This document shows, piece by piece, positions 19,166-31,744 of a stretch of DNA of 64,000 nt. Numbering within the stretch: the stretch's first letter is position 1; each line of letters opens with the position of its first letter. The DNA comes from Anthoceros angustus (Eukaryota > Streptophyta > Anthocerotopsida > Anthocerotales > Anthocerotaceae): NCBI GenBank assembly GCA_010909165.1, contig MU008157.1:434001-498000 (forward strand). Reading direction: 5' to 3'. Below the pieces are notes generated by a model. That model searched no databases, was not told where the DNA came from, and worked only from the letters and a program-made list of their open reading frames with translations. The position numbers and the translations under genes were made by a program.

Positions 19166-22100
19166 TCACCGTAGTAGATCCATGTCGTCGCCACTATCAG
19201 GCTTCCTGGTCTTCAGCCCTGCAAATATGTTATCTAGCGTCTCTGCCGAGGATGTTTGCACCTTGGCAGCTTCCCTGTCTTCGAAATTCCTCAACGGTGC
19301 AAAGCGCTTGCCCACAATGGCTGACTGCACATCCATCCCTCCTGTAGTGACATTTCCCCATGTATTCCTGAGCCCTCCATTCCCTTCCACAAAGGGATTT
19401 TTAGGTCGAGACAACCCTCCATTCCCCTCTGCGAAAGGATTCCTTGAGCTGCTATCAGGCGGTCTCGCTGAAGGGTTAAATGGATTTGGCCTCGAGCCAT
19501 CCGCCTTATGGAGATTTTCTCGCAAGGCTGCGTATTTTGCTGTGATGTTGTCTCTGGTGGATGAAAATTGCTCACTGGTAGCCAATGGAACTAATCGACT
19601 TCTATCTTCAGGTTCTGCTTTTGACACCACATTTGTGCTGGTCTTCTCCTGCAAAAGTTTCTGCACCAAGAAAGACAAAAAGCAACTCAAGCCATGCGAC
19701 TTCATGGTACCATTCTCAGATTTGAAGCCATGGTCTCCCAACAGACTCCCAGACGACCAAGGGTTTAGCCCAAACGAACCTACCTCTTCAGGATTTCCCC
19801 CACTTTCAGGGTCCTGATCCACATGACCAAAATGTCTTGCCAAAGGTACAACGTTGTCACCAATATTGCCACCTTGCTCCAAACCCGTACGTTCTGAAAC
19901 ATGGACAAAATCCTCTCAGCTGGTAACAGAATGTCCCTTAAATCTCAATCAACAATGACCAGTAAAGGCTGAGCATCCTGAGTACCTTTTTTGATGATGA
20001 TCACCCCTGACGGATCACATCCCTCTACAACAGCTTCATGGTCATGTTCACGGTCAACTTTGAATCTTTGCCAGCCTCCGACATACTCAACCAACCGCGG
20101 GAAAATATTGCTGGCTAACAATCCAGTGTAAATGACCATAAAGAGAGGATATATTTGATTGAACAATTTCCCTCCAAAAATTGGTAAAACCTCCATCGTT
20201 CCCATTTTCTGTAAATCCAGCCATATACCACCATGAATATCAACAACCACCAGTCCCGAAGCAGGTAATCAGAAGGCTTCAACCTACAAAAAGGAACGTA
20301 CCGTTTCAAACGTTGTCTTTCTCGGGGCATTCAACCGAATCAAATTGAGATAATTATATGACAAAGGTGCAGCATACCGAGCCACCATGCTGCAAAAGCA
20401 TATCACAAGGCAACGTCAGAGAACCCAAGCAAGACCTGGTGGTCTACACCAAGCACAATCATATCAGCAAATCCTGCAACACACTGTTTTGCATTAATCA
20501 AAAAGGATAAGGTGAAGTAAATTACGAGCAGATCATCAGCAGGCTCACAGAGTTAGTGTGCCTTGGAGAGAGATAGTACAAAGTGTTCATCCCAAGCCTT
20601 GCCAAAGAGTAGTAAGTGCAGATGCACATGTATAGCAGGGGGATGAATGCTACAATCTGCAAGACATGTCATCCTAGATCAGGCTTGAGGGAACAAGTGT
20701 CATGCAAGGCTTAGTCACTAAGCAAAGACAAGGTGGGAAGATGCTGATACAAACCTGGACAGACATTTCCTCATCTCCCAGGGCATTGATCAAAAGCGAG
20801 AAAAGAGAAAGGTCCAGCCCGTGCTTAAAAATAAGGGTTGCTTCTGCAGCTATGATGGCCAGGGACATTAAAACCATCACTACTGCTGCAAGTCTCACAG
20901 CCTGCTGCCTCACTCTGCACCTCCAGATCCACTCTACAAATCACCAAGTTGTTTGTGTCAGCAGATATGTTAACCCAGCCGTATGAACATTTGTGACCTT
21001 CTTCTACACCATAATGCATCTGTTCACCAAAGATAAACATATCACGTAGCTCACCAAGTGTTTCTAGCATGGGAGCCAGAGGACCAACACGAGCAGGACG
21101 TAAAGATGAGATAAAGCGCCTGCAGAACAAGTTTTTCCTTCAATCACTGCATGACTCCACCTACATGCTGATTTGCAGCTCAGTCTAACACAAAATCAGG
21201 GGCAGCTACTGCCACAAAGGGGAAAAGATCAGGGTAGCTTCTTTTTGACAAAATTGTAATGTATACTAACTTGTCGGGGGAATTGCCTCGCTCCGAATTT
21301 TTCACGGTATCCTCAAGCTCAAGAGCCTCCCTTACAAAGGATATGTACTCACTGTACGACGAACGTATACCATTAGGCAGACATCACTTGAAAAGTATCT
21401 ATCCAGCTTTTTCTTGAATCAAAGCTTGAGGAAATTGATGCCATTATCCACCACAGATGGCAGACCACAAGACAGAATATGTTGGCATACCTCTTGTACC
21501 GTGTGTATGCTTCTTTACATTTTTTCAATCTCCTTCTCAATTCAGCCATGCTGGTTTCATCGGTGTCGTAATCCATGTCACTCTCACCCATTCTACCCCC
21601 TGATGGCTTGAACGAAGGATCATCTTTGACCTGTGATTGCTTGTTTAGTGACTGATGGGAGCAAAGGCACTGGAATGTCCAATTGTAGACAAATGAACAG
21701 CAGCTATGATCAAGCTCATTCAACAAGCACGCACGAGTAGCGCTGTACCATTTCTTGCAACTCTTGATCAATAATATCCATGTATGCACGCATGGGATCT
21801 CGCCTTGACATTTGGTTCGAAGTTGCTTGTGCGATCTGCGTAACATATCAAAAAGCTTAATGCTTCGAAACAAAAGCAGATTGTGGTACACACAGAAGTT
21901 GTTGCAGCCTTTCTAAACACCCACCACGATAGCTGTAGACAGTTCTGTGTGAGCCATGTCAAGCTTCTCGGCTACTCTTACAACTTTATGGGTCAGCCAC
22001 TTTTGGCGGAACTGTAGGTCAGCGTTCCACCAAAGACTGCGAGGAACACTAACAAGACCATACCCCAACAGAAATGCACCTGTAACCAGACCAAATGTGT

Positions 22101-22962
22101 TTGAGCACGCCATGGCAAGACCCAGTACACCATCCCTGCATGGCATTGCAGAACTTTGTCAGAGGGCACTAGCATCGACTACAACCAGCTTGACCCTATT
22201 TTCAAACCTTAGTCAGGAGGATTTACAACCCAGGATCAAGGGCAAGGACAAGGGCAGCTAGCCTTACCATTTCAATTTACCCATAATGATCAATATCACA
22301 ACACCAACAAATCCCACGACGCCCACGCTGGAATAGAGAATGAAATTGCTCTTGATGCTTGTTTTGATTCTCTGTGCAGCTGTGAAGTCCCCGGCATCCT
22401 CAAATCCTTGCAACAGTGGCACAATTGCCCTAGTGCACCAAACCCATGTTAAGACGTGCCTCACAAGCAGCAAGAATTCCTTCATCTGTAATCTACACTC
22501 CACATCTAATACAGCCATCATAGCAGAATTCACACGGAAAACTGAGAATGTTGACAATTTTAGAAAAAAGAGATGTTGGGGTGGACAATACCAAGTGAGA
22601 ACGAACGTGCTCCAGTATGACCAGCCCCACAGGAACTCTAGATTGTGCTGATCACCGTCTGAGAGTGTCTGGTACAAGGAGGCAAGAAGTCAATGGCAGA
22701 GCACCAAAATGTGACATCGGAGTAGCATTACAGATTTGGCCGGTTCAAATGACGTCTGACAGCGAGACTACAAGTGATTCACCACGCAGCTTACCGTCCA
22801 AATATCAGCAGGTACGAGCACGATGACCGCAATTGTACAGAACCACGCATAACCTACGATGAGCTTCACGGGCACGGAGACCGTCGGAGACGCAAAATAC
22901 TGTAAAGTAAAGACCACGAGGGCCACTGCCACAGGCAGAGCCAAGGCATAAAAGAACCACAT
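19166..22962 (-). CDS. LMBR1 domain-containing (LMBD2-type) membrane protein, 14 exons
   Basis: Minus-strand exons: 22962-22795, 22668-22592, 22429-22268, 22135-21925, 21835-21749, 21630-21491, 21351-21271, 21119-21055, 20933-20755, 20656-20526, 20389-20302, 20208-19986, 19893-19784 and 19660-19166. Phases join to 738 residues, the length of plant LMBD2 homologues. The start MWFFYALALPVAVALVVF and IVLVPADIWT, then LWGWSYWSTFVLTW, ACSNTFGLVTGAFLLGYGL and SLWWNADLQFRQKWLTHK are signature stretches of this family. Nine or so membrane helices are visible, with a cytosolic coiled-coil loop (ELRRRLKKCKEAYTRYK) in the middle and a hydrophilic C-tail rich in Asn-Pro-Phe (NPFNPS, RNPFAEG, KNPFVEG). 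NPF motifs typically bind EH-domain endocytic proteins. The family includes receptor-like proteins; function in plants is poorly defined. The last intron (19783-19661, 123 bp) is in frame without a stop. Introns are 89-162 bp. Confidence 0.92.
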
Positions 22963-23720
22963 CTTGCTACGCTCTCCAGATTGAAATGATCCCCTATGAT
23001 TCAACAATCTGGAGAGGCTTGAGGACAGTCAAACCAAGTAGTGCCTCTTCAAAACAGCCTTTGACGATGCAGTCCGCAACACTGTCAATTCTGCTTGGTA
23101 GCCACCTAGTACGCGAGCACCGAGAAGAGCGAAGAATTCAAGATCCTAAGGATCTAACAATGGCCAACCTCGTCCGACCTCTTCAACTGTCTCACTCCCC
23201 CCTCTGCGGATCAGGTTCGTGTGTGATCGGCTCCTTAGATGTCTGGCCAGGAATTGCACCAGAATCGGTGAACAGAACAATTCTTCTGTCCCGAGATCTT
23301 GATCCGCAACTCCCATAAAGCACCCGCATGCCTCGGCACCATCAGAGCTGACAATCTGAGCATACAATATGTGACTGGAACTATTCGCCCAAGGCCACAC
23401 GATTCATGGCCTATACATAAATTTCCCTGCTACCGCATATCCGCGTGGATCCTCTAGGCACACATTGTCAAGTCGAAAGAAGCAGCGTGGTAGAGAAAAC
23501 TGCATGCCTCAGGCACCATCCAATGTGAAGCTCCACCTCGCGCCAAGTAGCAAAGGCTGGCCCGACAAGCCATGACAAGGAGTCAATTGTGGGAGATGGG
23601 TGGATCCTTCCACCGAATTGCCGCTGGGTTGCTCCACGTTTTCCTCCTCCTCCTTCCTTCATTCCTCCCCTCCCGCTCCCTTCGTGTAAACATATAGGTT
23701 AAAACATGTCATATATTTCA
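22963..23720. promoter_or_regulatory. 5' flank of the LMBR1-like gene
   Basis: Contains the presumed promoter and 5' UTR of the minus-strand gene, then unassigned sequence. Near 23590-23670, TGCTCCACG and a pyrimidine-rich run (TTTTCCTCCTCCTCC) stand out. No coding frame is recognised before the MULE remnant. Confidence 0.4.
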
Positions 23721-25577
23721 ATGTTCGTTATCATTTTTGAGGTGTATTTGATTATAAGTACATATAAGGCCGCTCACTAAAATTCGTCGGGGTTTAATGC
23801 TTGGTTGGCCTGATGTGGTGGGGCCTACCATCTGTCTCTCACATCCGTGACTTGCGACCGGGAGCGCGAGCCGGGAGCCGGGTGAGTGCACTATGTGAAC
23901 ACACGGAAACATAGTGACTGTTGCGAACACATGGGCACATACATGAGAACAGGATAGCCATTCGGCACATCAAGCACACATATGAGAATAGGGACGCATC
24001 CCGTGTGAGTGGCGAAGAACCCAAAGATGTAGAGCACGCGGGAGTGAGGCCTGGTATACGAGATGCACGTTGTCGTACATATTTTCTGCGGGACATAACC
24101 GAATTTTTGTACAGGGTAATCAAATTGAAGCTTGTCTGAAGGGCGACAAGATGAGCTATTGCTCAAAGCAAAAAACATAGAGCATTCGGGGTTGAGGCCT
24201 GGTAACAGAGATGCCCATTTTCGTTCATAACTTATGGTAGACACAACCAAAATGTAATACATGGTAATCAAATTGAAGCTTGTCTAGAGGGCTACAGAAT
24301 GAGCTATAGCTCATTTCGTGTAAACGTATGTGGAACACGTACTCAGAGTTTGAAATTCAGAGAGCACAAATTATTTATCGGGCAATTCTGACGAACATTA
24401 ATATCCAAGTTCGCATACAGATAGCTAAACATGATGAGTTTGAAACTGGCTTTCCAATGACCTATCTTACAAAATTTATAGCCAAGTAAGGCATGAAATA
24501 GCCACAAATCTCATCCTTCCCTCTCCTCAAGATAACTACTTTCAGCACCTTGGTGCAACACCTCTAGCATCTTTGGCTTCCAACGGTTGGGGGCTTCCAA
24601 GTAGTCATCTCCACAATACTTTTTTTCCTCTTCAGATTATCCAAAGCCATTGTCCAATTTGAGTAAATGGCCTTGAAATGTGGACACTGCACCATGGGCA
24701 CATTTTTGTGCCTGCAACTGTTTAACTAGGAGAAGCAACGTAGAAGTTGCTGCATGAGTATGTTGGAGCAAGGAAGCATCAGCATGCATCATTCCCCACA
24801 CTTCTTTCCATATATTTTTGAAGCTCTGGTATGAAGCAACGGCCTTCACTTGTGGCTTTACGTTGCCAAATGGCAGGCAATTGGCAATGATTCAGTGTCT
24901 TCCTGAGTTGTGAAAATAGGCGTGTCTGCCTCCTCGTGCACCGCTTGTTCACCAGGCATATGTACTGGTCCAACAGAATGCAGAGAGACATGGACATATC
25001 CTCTTCTAGCCATAGCTGTAACTAGCTCATGTGTGGATACCAGTTCCCCTTTGAGGTGTAATATCTTAGCTTGGTGCTTGCAAGAGAAACCTTGAGTGCC
25101 TCTGGGATAATTATAGCAGGTCCAATATGCACTTACATTGAAGATGGTATAGATCAACTTCCGATCAGTGCAACTCCTCACAAAAGATGGTCCATCAATT
25201 GTGGTTGGTAATGTGACAGTTGAGTCGGGAATGGATTGGAAACCCAAGATTGCATTGTCCACGATTGCTGCTTCCCTTACATTGTACCTGAATCCATGCT
25301 CCTTTGTGAAATGCTTATACCAGTAGATTTTGCTTACTGTTTCCATGTTGTGTGGAGCAACCAATCCAACCGTCTTCCTCGCAGGCTAACAAAATCATGG
25401 CACAACAGAGACTTTAAAAACCCATGCCAAGCTTCGATAGCAGAGTTACAATCTTGGCCTGCGTGCCTCATAGTTCTAATACCCTTTAACCTTAAGGGAA
25501 GCACATTGTGCCATTGTTTCTTGAAATACCCAATGAAACTCGGAGCTCTGTCTCCAAATTTATCTATATACACTTAT
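23721..25577 (-). pseudogene. MULE transposase, C-terminal part, copy M1
   Basis: On the minus strand, 25573-25334 reads IGYFKKQWHNVLPLRLKG and NSAIEAWHGFLKSLLCHDF, the middle of a MULE/FAR1-type transposase, followed across 25364-24858 by a SWIM-type finger (TCYNYPRG...FSCKHQAKIL, Cys-x-..Cys-x-His). The N-terminal half with the first catalytic Asp is not attached: the copy is cut at 25577 by element X. The 23721-24700 part is the transposon's 3' side and is non-coding. The corresponding N-terminal half is found in copies M2 (31745-33003) and M3 (35943-37181). Frame breaks make it non-functional. Confidence 0.7.
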
Positions 25578-27012
25578 TGTGGACTACGGACTTCCCTGGG
25601 GGGGTTAGAAATTAGGTAGGATTTTGTTTTTTTTGTGTGGGAGCGAAGGATAGAATGAGGCGAAAAAGGAGGAAATAAGCCGGTTAGCACTCGGACGGCA
25701 CTCGGAGTATACTCTGACTCGGAGTGAGGCGTACTTAGACCTCGATGGCGGGCGGGGTGAGTCGGACCCACTCCGGGACGAGGCGGGATAAATCGCGAGT
25801 AACTTAGAAGTTGGGCGTAAGGCGGGCGGCACGTGGGCGACCACGAGTGGAGGGCAGCAGCATCGTGGTCGGGCCGTAACCTTGCGAGGCCGTTATAGCA
25901 GTATTCACGCCCGCGGGCGGTGAGCAGTCTGTGGCGGAGTAAGGCAGTGCAGCGGCGTAGGGCGAGTAAGCCATGCGAGACCTCGGCGATTCTGGACGGG
26001 GAAGCGCCCTCCGCCCGGTTACTCCGGCGTGGTCGCGGAAGAAGGTCATTTATTGCGACCTCGAGACAATTCTCGCGATCTCTTGCGCTCCGCGGTCGGC
26101 TCTGGCGGTATCTCGTGGGACACTCGGGCGTCTTGTGCGCGGCTCACCGTTGAGGTCGGAGGCGGCGAAGGAGGCTCAGCGTGCCGGTGATCTTGACAAG
26201 CGGCTCGGCAACCAAGGAGGAGAAGGCGATGGCACCCAAAAGCCAGCGGAAGTTTGGGAGCCATGGAACCTTGTGGGCGCAACATTGTGACCGGCGCTAT
26301 CCGGACTTTGGGCTCTGGCTCCGAGGCGGGAGGTGGTGCGAGTGGCATTTGGATGTGTTCCAAATGGTGCGGACATTTGGATGTCACTACAGTCGGGAGT
26401 TTGCGGAAGATCTTGGCGGCGGTCAATAAGGAGGTGCGGTCAAGAACCTCGGGAGGACCCAAGGCGATGGACCTTGGAGGTCTGGCGGCCTACCCAAGGA
26501 AGAGGGGGAGTGGTGCGGGCCCCTCAAGGCGAAGGGAAGATAGGTCCGGCCACGGCGGCTGCTAAGGCACAGGGGCAGCGGACCTGTGTTGGGCGATATC
26601 CGACTGTTGGGCGGTCGAGTCGAGGCGGTGGCGGATCATCGTCCACTGGAACCTACTCACCAAGGTGGATCACCTTGGTGATAATCTAATAGTGTTCTGC
26701 CGCGCGTTGCGGCGGGGAAGAAGGCGGGAGGAGGATTATCTTCGCCCGGTTTAGCGAGGCTTCATAGCTCGGGGCGAAGCCATCATCTATCCCCATACGA
26801 TCCATGTATGGGGCATTTGAACTCCTCGGGAAGGAGAGCTTGAGCGGCGCTCGGAAAGGGCCAGAGGCCCTCCGGAAGTGGAGGCGGGCAAGGCGGAGGA
26901 GGGAGGCAGTCGAAAACCAAGCGGACTCGGGAGGAGGGCGGCGGGAGGATTCGGACTCCATACGCTGGGCGGACCCCCTCACCACCCAGTATGGGAAGCA
27001 ATTCCGCCTCCC
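25578..27012 (+). mobile_element. LTR-like gag-only element X, copy X1 (3' part)
   Basis: The left end TGTGGACTACGGACTTCC directly abuts MULE sequence, and the same TG start is seen at 29334 and 56458 in different flanks, which defines the element's 5' boundary. A frame opening near 26231 (MAPKSQRKFGSHGT in this copy) corresponds to the gag-like frame better seen in X3. A dyad CACCAAGGTG-GAT-CACCTTGGTG lies at 26658-26680. The copy ends by a switch into MULE sequence inside CCCTTGGTGC at about 27014. No protease, integrase or RT is visible in any copy, so the element is non-autonomous or an unknown class. Confidence 0.6.
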
Positions 27013-28005
27013 TCCCTTGGTGCAACACCTCTAGCATCTTTGGCTTCACGGGTTGCAGCTTCCAAGTAGTCATCTCCACAATACTTTTTCCTCTTCAGAA
27101 TCTCCAAAGCCATTGTCCAATTTGAGTAAATGGCCTTGAAATGTGGACATCGCACCATGGGCACATTTTGTGCCCGCAATGTTCGTTATCATTTTGAGGT
27201 GTATTTGATTATAAGTACATATAAGGCCGCTCACTAAAATTCGTCGGGGTTTAATGCTTGGTTGGCCTGATGTGGTGGGGCCTACCATCTGTCTCTCACA
27301 TCCGTGACTTGCGACCGGGAGCGCGAGCTGGAGCCGGGTGAGTGCACTATGAACACATGGAAACATACGTGACCGTGGCGAACACATGGGCACATACATG
27401 AGAACGGGATGGCCATTCGGCACATCATGCACTTATATGAGAACGGGGACACATCCCATGTGAGTGGCGAAGAACCCAAAGATGTAGAGCACGCGGGAGT
27501 GAGGCCTGGTATACGAGATGCACATTGTCGTACATATTTTCTGCTGGACATAACCGAATTTTGGTACAGGGTAATCAAATTGAAGCTTGTTTGAAGGGCG
27601 ACAGGATGAGCTATTGCGCAAAGCTAAAAACATGGAGCATTCGGGGTTGGGGCATGGTAACAGAGATGCACATTTTCGTTCATAACTTATGCTAGACACA
27701 ACCAAAATATAATACAGGGCAATCAAATGGAAGCTTGTCTAGAGGGCTACAGAACGAGCTATAGCTCATTTCGTGTAAACGTATGTGGAACACGTACTCG
27801 AGTTTGAAATTCAGAGAGCACAAATTGTTCATCGGGCAATTCTGAACATCAATATCCAAGTTCGCATACAGATAGCTAAACATGATGAGTTTGAAACTGG
27901 CTTTCCAATGACCTATCTTACAAAATTTATAGCCAAGTAAGGCATGAAATAGCCACAAATCTCATCCTTCCTCTCCTCAAGATAACTACTTTCAGCACCT
28001 TGGTG
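27012..28005 (-). pseudogene. MULE fragments out of order (copy M2, C-terminal flank)
   Basis: 27014-27178 matches 24550-24717 of M1, then at 27179 the sequence jumps back to the equivalent of 23721 and runs colinearly to the equivalent of 24555 at 28005. The two MULE blocks are thus in swapped order relative to M1. No intact coding sequence is present. Confidence 0.75.
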
Positions 28006-28966
28006 ATAATCTGTGTTCACAGCGTTGCGGCCGGGGAAGAAGGCGGAAGGATTATCTTCGCCCGGTTTAGCGAGAGGCTATAGCTCGGGGCGAAGCCTTC
28101 GCCATGCATCCCATGCACGATCCATGTATGGGGCATTTGAACTCCTCAAGGAGAGCTTGGCGGCGCTCGGAAAGGGCTGAGGCCCTCCGGAAGTGGAGGC
28201 GGGCAAGCGGAGGAGGAGGCGGTCGACAAAACCAAGCGGACTCGGGAGGAGGGCGGCGGGGATTCGGACTCCATCGTGGGGCGGACCCCCTCACCACCCA
28301 GTATGGGAAGCAATTCCGCCTCCCTCCTTGGTGCCCCAACGAGCAGCCCGGCCAATGACGGCCCGGCCCGGCCGCCACGGCCATCACTCGGTGAGCCCCG
28401 CGGACGGAGAAAGGCAAGACCACGGCTGCGCGGTACCCGGTCGGTGCAGTACCTCTTCCCTGCCAGTGGCAAGCGGAGGAAGCGATGGGAGGCGAAGGGC
28501 CAGCGCCCGGGGAGGCGAGGACAGCGGCGGCGCATCGAGGCAGTCACATGTCAGGAAGGGGCAAAAGGCGTGCTCCGGACTCCATCACCTCATGAGCCCG
28601 GGAGAAAAAGGCGGAGAAGGAGCTCATGACCAAAGGGCCAAGGAGGAAGCTCGAGCTCGGCCTCGGGACCTAAGGGTCTGATTGGGTCCGGAGAACGTCC
28701 GGACTTACTCGGGCTGCGGTATGGAGGTCCTTGGACCGTGAGATCTGGCTCACTTCGGACTTTGTGGGAGCCTCACGGCGGCCGTGGAGGAAACACAGCG
28801 GGTCAGCTACCGTCATGGGCCGGTATGCTCACAGAATACATGCGGGATGGCGAGAAGGCCGGAGGTGGAAGCCACCGGGCGCATGGTGCTCCTCCGAGGC
28901 GGTTGGAGGAGCCCGGAGGCGAAGGAAGGCGGAGAAGCCGGGAGGCGGAGGAGGGAGGTCTGGTCC
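27996..28966 (+). mobile_element. Element X fragment
   Basis: From the shared word CACCTTGGTG (27996-28005) the sequence continues as X (GATAATCT, then a GAAGAAGGCGG-rich stretch), parallel to 26671-27010 of X1 and onward to the equivalent of 31336 in X2. It ends by a switch back into MULE sequence at GTCCATC (28963-28969). Overlapping GC-rich open frames here are not considered genes. Confidence 0.6.
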
Positions 28967-29333
28967 ATCAATTGTGGTTGGTAATGTGACATTGAGTCGG
29001 AATGGATTGAAACCCAAGATTGCATTGTCCACGATTGCTTCCCTTACATTGTACACGAATCCATGCTCCTTTGTGAAATGCTTATACGAGATTTTGCTTC
29101 GCTTTCCATGTTGTGGAGCAACCAATCCAACTTTCCTCGGCAGCTAACAAAATCATGGCACAACAGAGATTTTAAAACCCATGCCAAGCTCGATAGGCGA
29201 GTTACAATCTTGGCCTCACAGTGCCTCATAGTTCTAATACCCTTTAACCTTAAGGGAAGCACATTGTGCCATTGTTTCTTGAAATACCCAATGAAACTCG
29301 AGCTCGTCTCCAAATTTATCTATATACACTTAT
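28966..29333 (-). pseudogene. MULE transposase fragment (copy M2, middle part)
   Basis: Parallel to 25189-25577 of M1 with many 1-3 bp deletions. It still encodes FIGYFKKQWHNVLPLRLKGIR and SLLCHDF on the minus strand between about 29310 and 29140. It ends where element X2 begins, at the same nucleotide as in M1. Confidence 0.75.
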
Positions 29334-31742
29334 TGTGGACTACGGACTTCCTGGGGGTTAGAAATTAGGTAGGATTTTGTTTTTGTGGGAGCGAAGGATA
29401 GAATGAGGCTAAAAGGAGGAAATAAGCCCGTTAGCACTGGACGACCGAGTATACTCCGACCGGAGTGAGGAACGACTTAGACCTACGATGGCGGCGATGC
29501 GGGTAAGTCCCGACACCTGTGACCAAGGTGATAAGTACGCCAGGAAGTAACTTAGAAGTTGGACGGACTGACGGGCGACGCCACGTGACGACCGAGTGGA
29601 GGACGGCATGCAGCCTGTGATCAACCTGCCGAGGCCGTTATAGCAGTATTCACGCCTGCGCGCGCGCGAGGGGCCGAGGCACGCGCGAGTAAGGCCGTGC
29701 ACGCTGGCAACAGAGGGGCCGAGTAAGCCATGCACTGGCGCCAAGTGAAGAGGCGCGCCCGCCGTTACTCCCAAGGCGTGGTCGCGGAAGAAGGTCATTT
29801 CACGCAGCCGAGACAATTTCGCGATCTCGCGCCCGCACCGCTCGCGGTATCTCGTGGACACTGACGTTTCGCGCGCGCTCACCGCTGAGGTCGAGAAGCG
29901 AACGCGCGGAGGCTCAACGCTGCCAGCCTCGACAAGCGGCATGCGAACCAAGGAGGAGAAGGCGATGGCACCCAAAAGCCCGGAAGTTTGGGAGCCATGG
30001 AACCTTGTGGAGCGCAACATTGTGACCCGCGCTATCCGGACTTTGGGCTCGCCCGTGGAAGCGGAGAATTGGTGCAGAGTGGCATTTGGACGTGTTCCAA
30101 ATGGTCTGACCTTGAGGCCACCGTCCGGAGTTTGCCCGGAAGATGCGGCGGTCAACAAGGAGGTGCGGTCCAAGAACCTCCGAGGGACCAAGGCGATGGA
30201 CCTTGAGGTCCCGGCGGCCTACAACCCCCCAAGGAGGAAGAGGGGAGGGTGCCGAGCCCTCAAGGCGGGGAAGATAGGTCCAGCCACGCTAAGGCTCGAC
30301 GAACGGACCACCAACGGTTCGATATCCGCTGATGCCGAGTCGGCGGCCGATCATCCATCGAACCTACTACCAAGGTGGATCACCTTGGTGATAATCTATT
30401 GGTGTTCCCGACGCGCTGAAGAGGGGATCGGGAAGGATTATCTTCACCGTTTAGCTGTGAAGCTCGCAAGCTCAGAGCGAGAAGCCTCGCCATCTGTCCC
30501 CATACCGATCCATGTATGGGGCATTTCAACTCCTGTGGAAGGAGAGCTTGAGCGAGCGCCCGGAAGGACCGAGGCCTCCCGAAGTGGAGCGGCAAGGGCG
30601 CCGGAGGAGGAGGCCGGCCGACAAAACCAAACGGACTCGGAGGAGGACGATCGAGAGGATTCCTGACCCATACGCCTGAACGGACCCCCTCACCACCTGT
30701 GGGGAAGCACCCGCCTCCTTCCGTGCCCCAACTGTAACACCACCCACAGAAGGGCCCCGCCTCACCCCTGGCCATCACTCCGAGGAGCCCACTGTGAGAG
30801 AGCCAAGAAACGCAAGACCACGGCTACCAACGCGGCTGGTGCCAAGACTCTTCCCGACGGAGTGGCAAGAAGCGGAGGAAGGAAGGAGGGAGGGCCAGAG
30901 TGGAGGAGGACACCGCAGATCCAGAGCCGGGTCCGCTGTGAAGGGGCAAAGGGCGTGCTCCTGACTCCATCACCTCCGCCGAGCCCTGTGGAGGAAAAGG
31001 GCGAGAAGGAGCTCGCCAAAAGGAGGGGAAGCTCGAGCCAAGACTCGTGACCTAAGGGTCCCGATTGTCCGGAGAACCCGACTTGCTCCGGATCGGTATG
31101 GAGGTCCTTGACGATCGGAGATGCCGGCCCCGCAACGGACTTTGTGGGAGCCTCACTGCCAGCCGTGGAGGAAACACGGTGGGTTCCACCGGGCCATGGA
31201 CCTGGGTCCAAGGGATGGCCGAGAAGGAGAGGAAGCCACCCGAGGCATGGTGCCTGTGAGGCTGGAGGGAGGTGAGGCGAGAAGGAAGGCCAAGCTCTCG
31301 GCAGGATTGAGGAAGGAAAACGCCGAGGCGGAGAGGGAGGTCCGTCCATCCAAGGACCGGACCAAATTCTTCACCGGAGGAACATGAAGCAGCAAGGAGG
31401 CCCAAGCGGCGGAGGACCTCGCAGTGCAGGGGCGAGCGCAGCAGAAGAGGACGCCCGGGCGCAAGCGAACGGGCGCGGATCTCGCGAGGCAGACGACCAG
31501 AGCCAAGCCGGAGAGGCTCAGTGAAGGTGGCCAGGCGGAGGCCACGGCGGCCGATCGCGATCACTATCGGCGTGATCGAACCGGTGGAGGAGGCGGCCGA
31601 GAGAGCCGCGCCAATCAAGGCCGAGCAAGTGGTCATGGAGCAAGCACGGCCGAGCCGTGAGGAGGCGCTGGAGGCCCACCCGGAGATTGGGGACCCTGTG
31701 GTGCACGCAGGAGGTAGAAGGGCGGCAGAGCCGGAGGACAAC
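29334..31742 (+). mobile_element. Element X, longest copy (X2)
   Basis: Starts TGTGGACTACGGACTTCC and runs for about 2.4 kb before MULE sequence resumes. The gag-like frame begins MAPKSPEVWEPWNLVERNIV at 29965 and continues with VNKEVRSKNLRGT. Near 30381 it carries the CACCTTGGTG arm of the dyad. The 3' part (31380-31740) is GC-rich with a long open plus frame (31521-31937) that crosses the boundary and is probably accidental. It sits inside the MULE between the halves at 29333 and about 31745, so X inserted into the transposon. A clean target duplication is not visible because the right end is unclear. Confidence 0.6.
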
Positions 31743-31744
31743 AA

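Noticed and set aside
22963-23007. Fifteen-codon upstream extension of the LMBR1-like protein
   Set aside because: No ATG in the extension; the ATG at 22962 gives the family's conserved MWxFY start.
29854-30666. 270-codon frame inside element X2 as a host gene
   Set aside because: Only its middle matches the gag-like frame of other X copies; the ends are GC-rich open sequence in a repeat.
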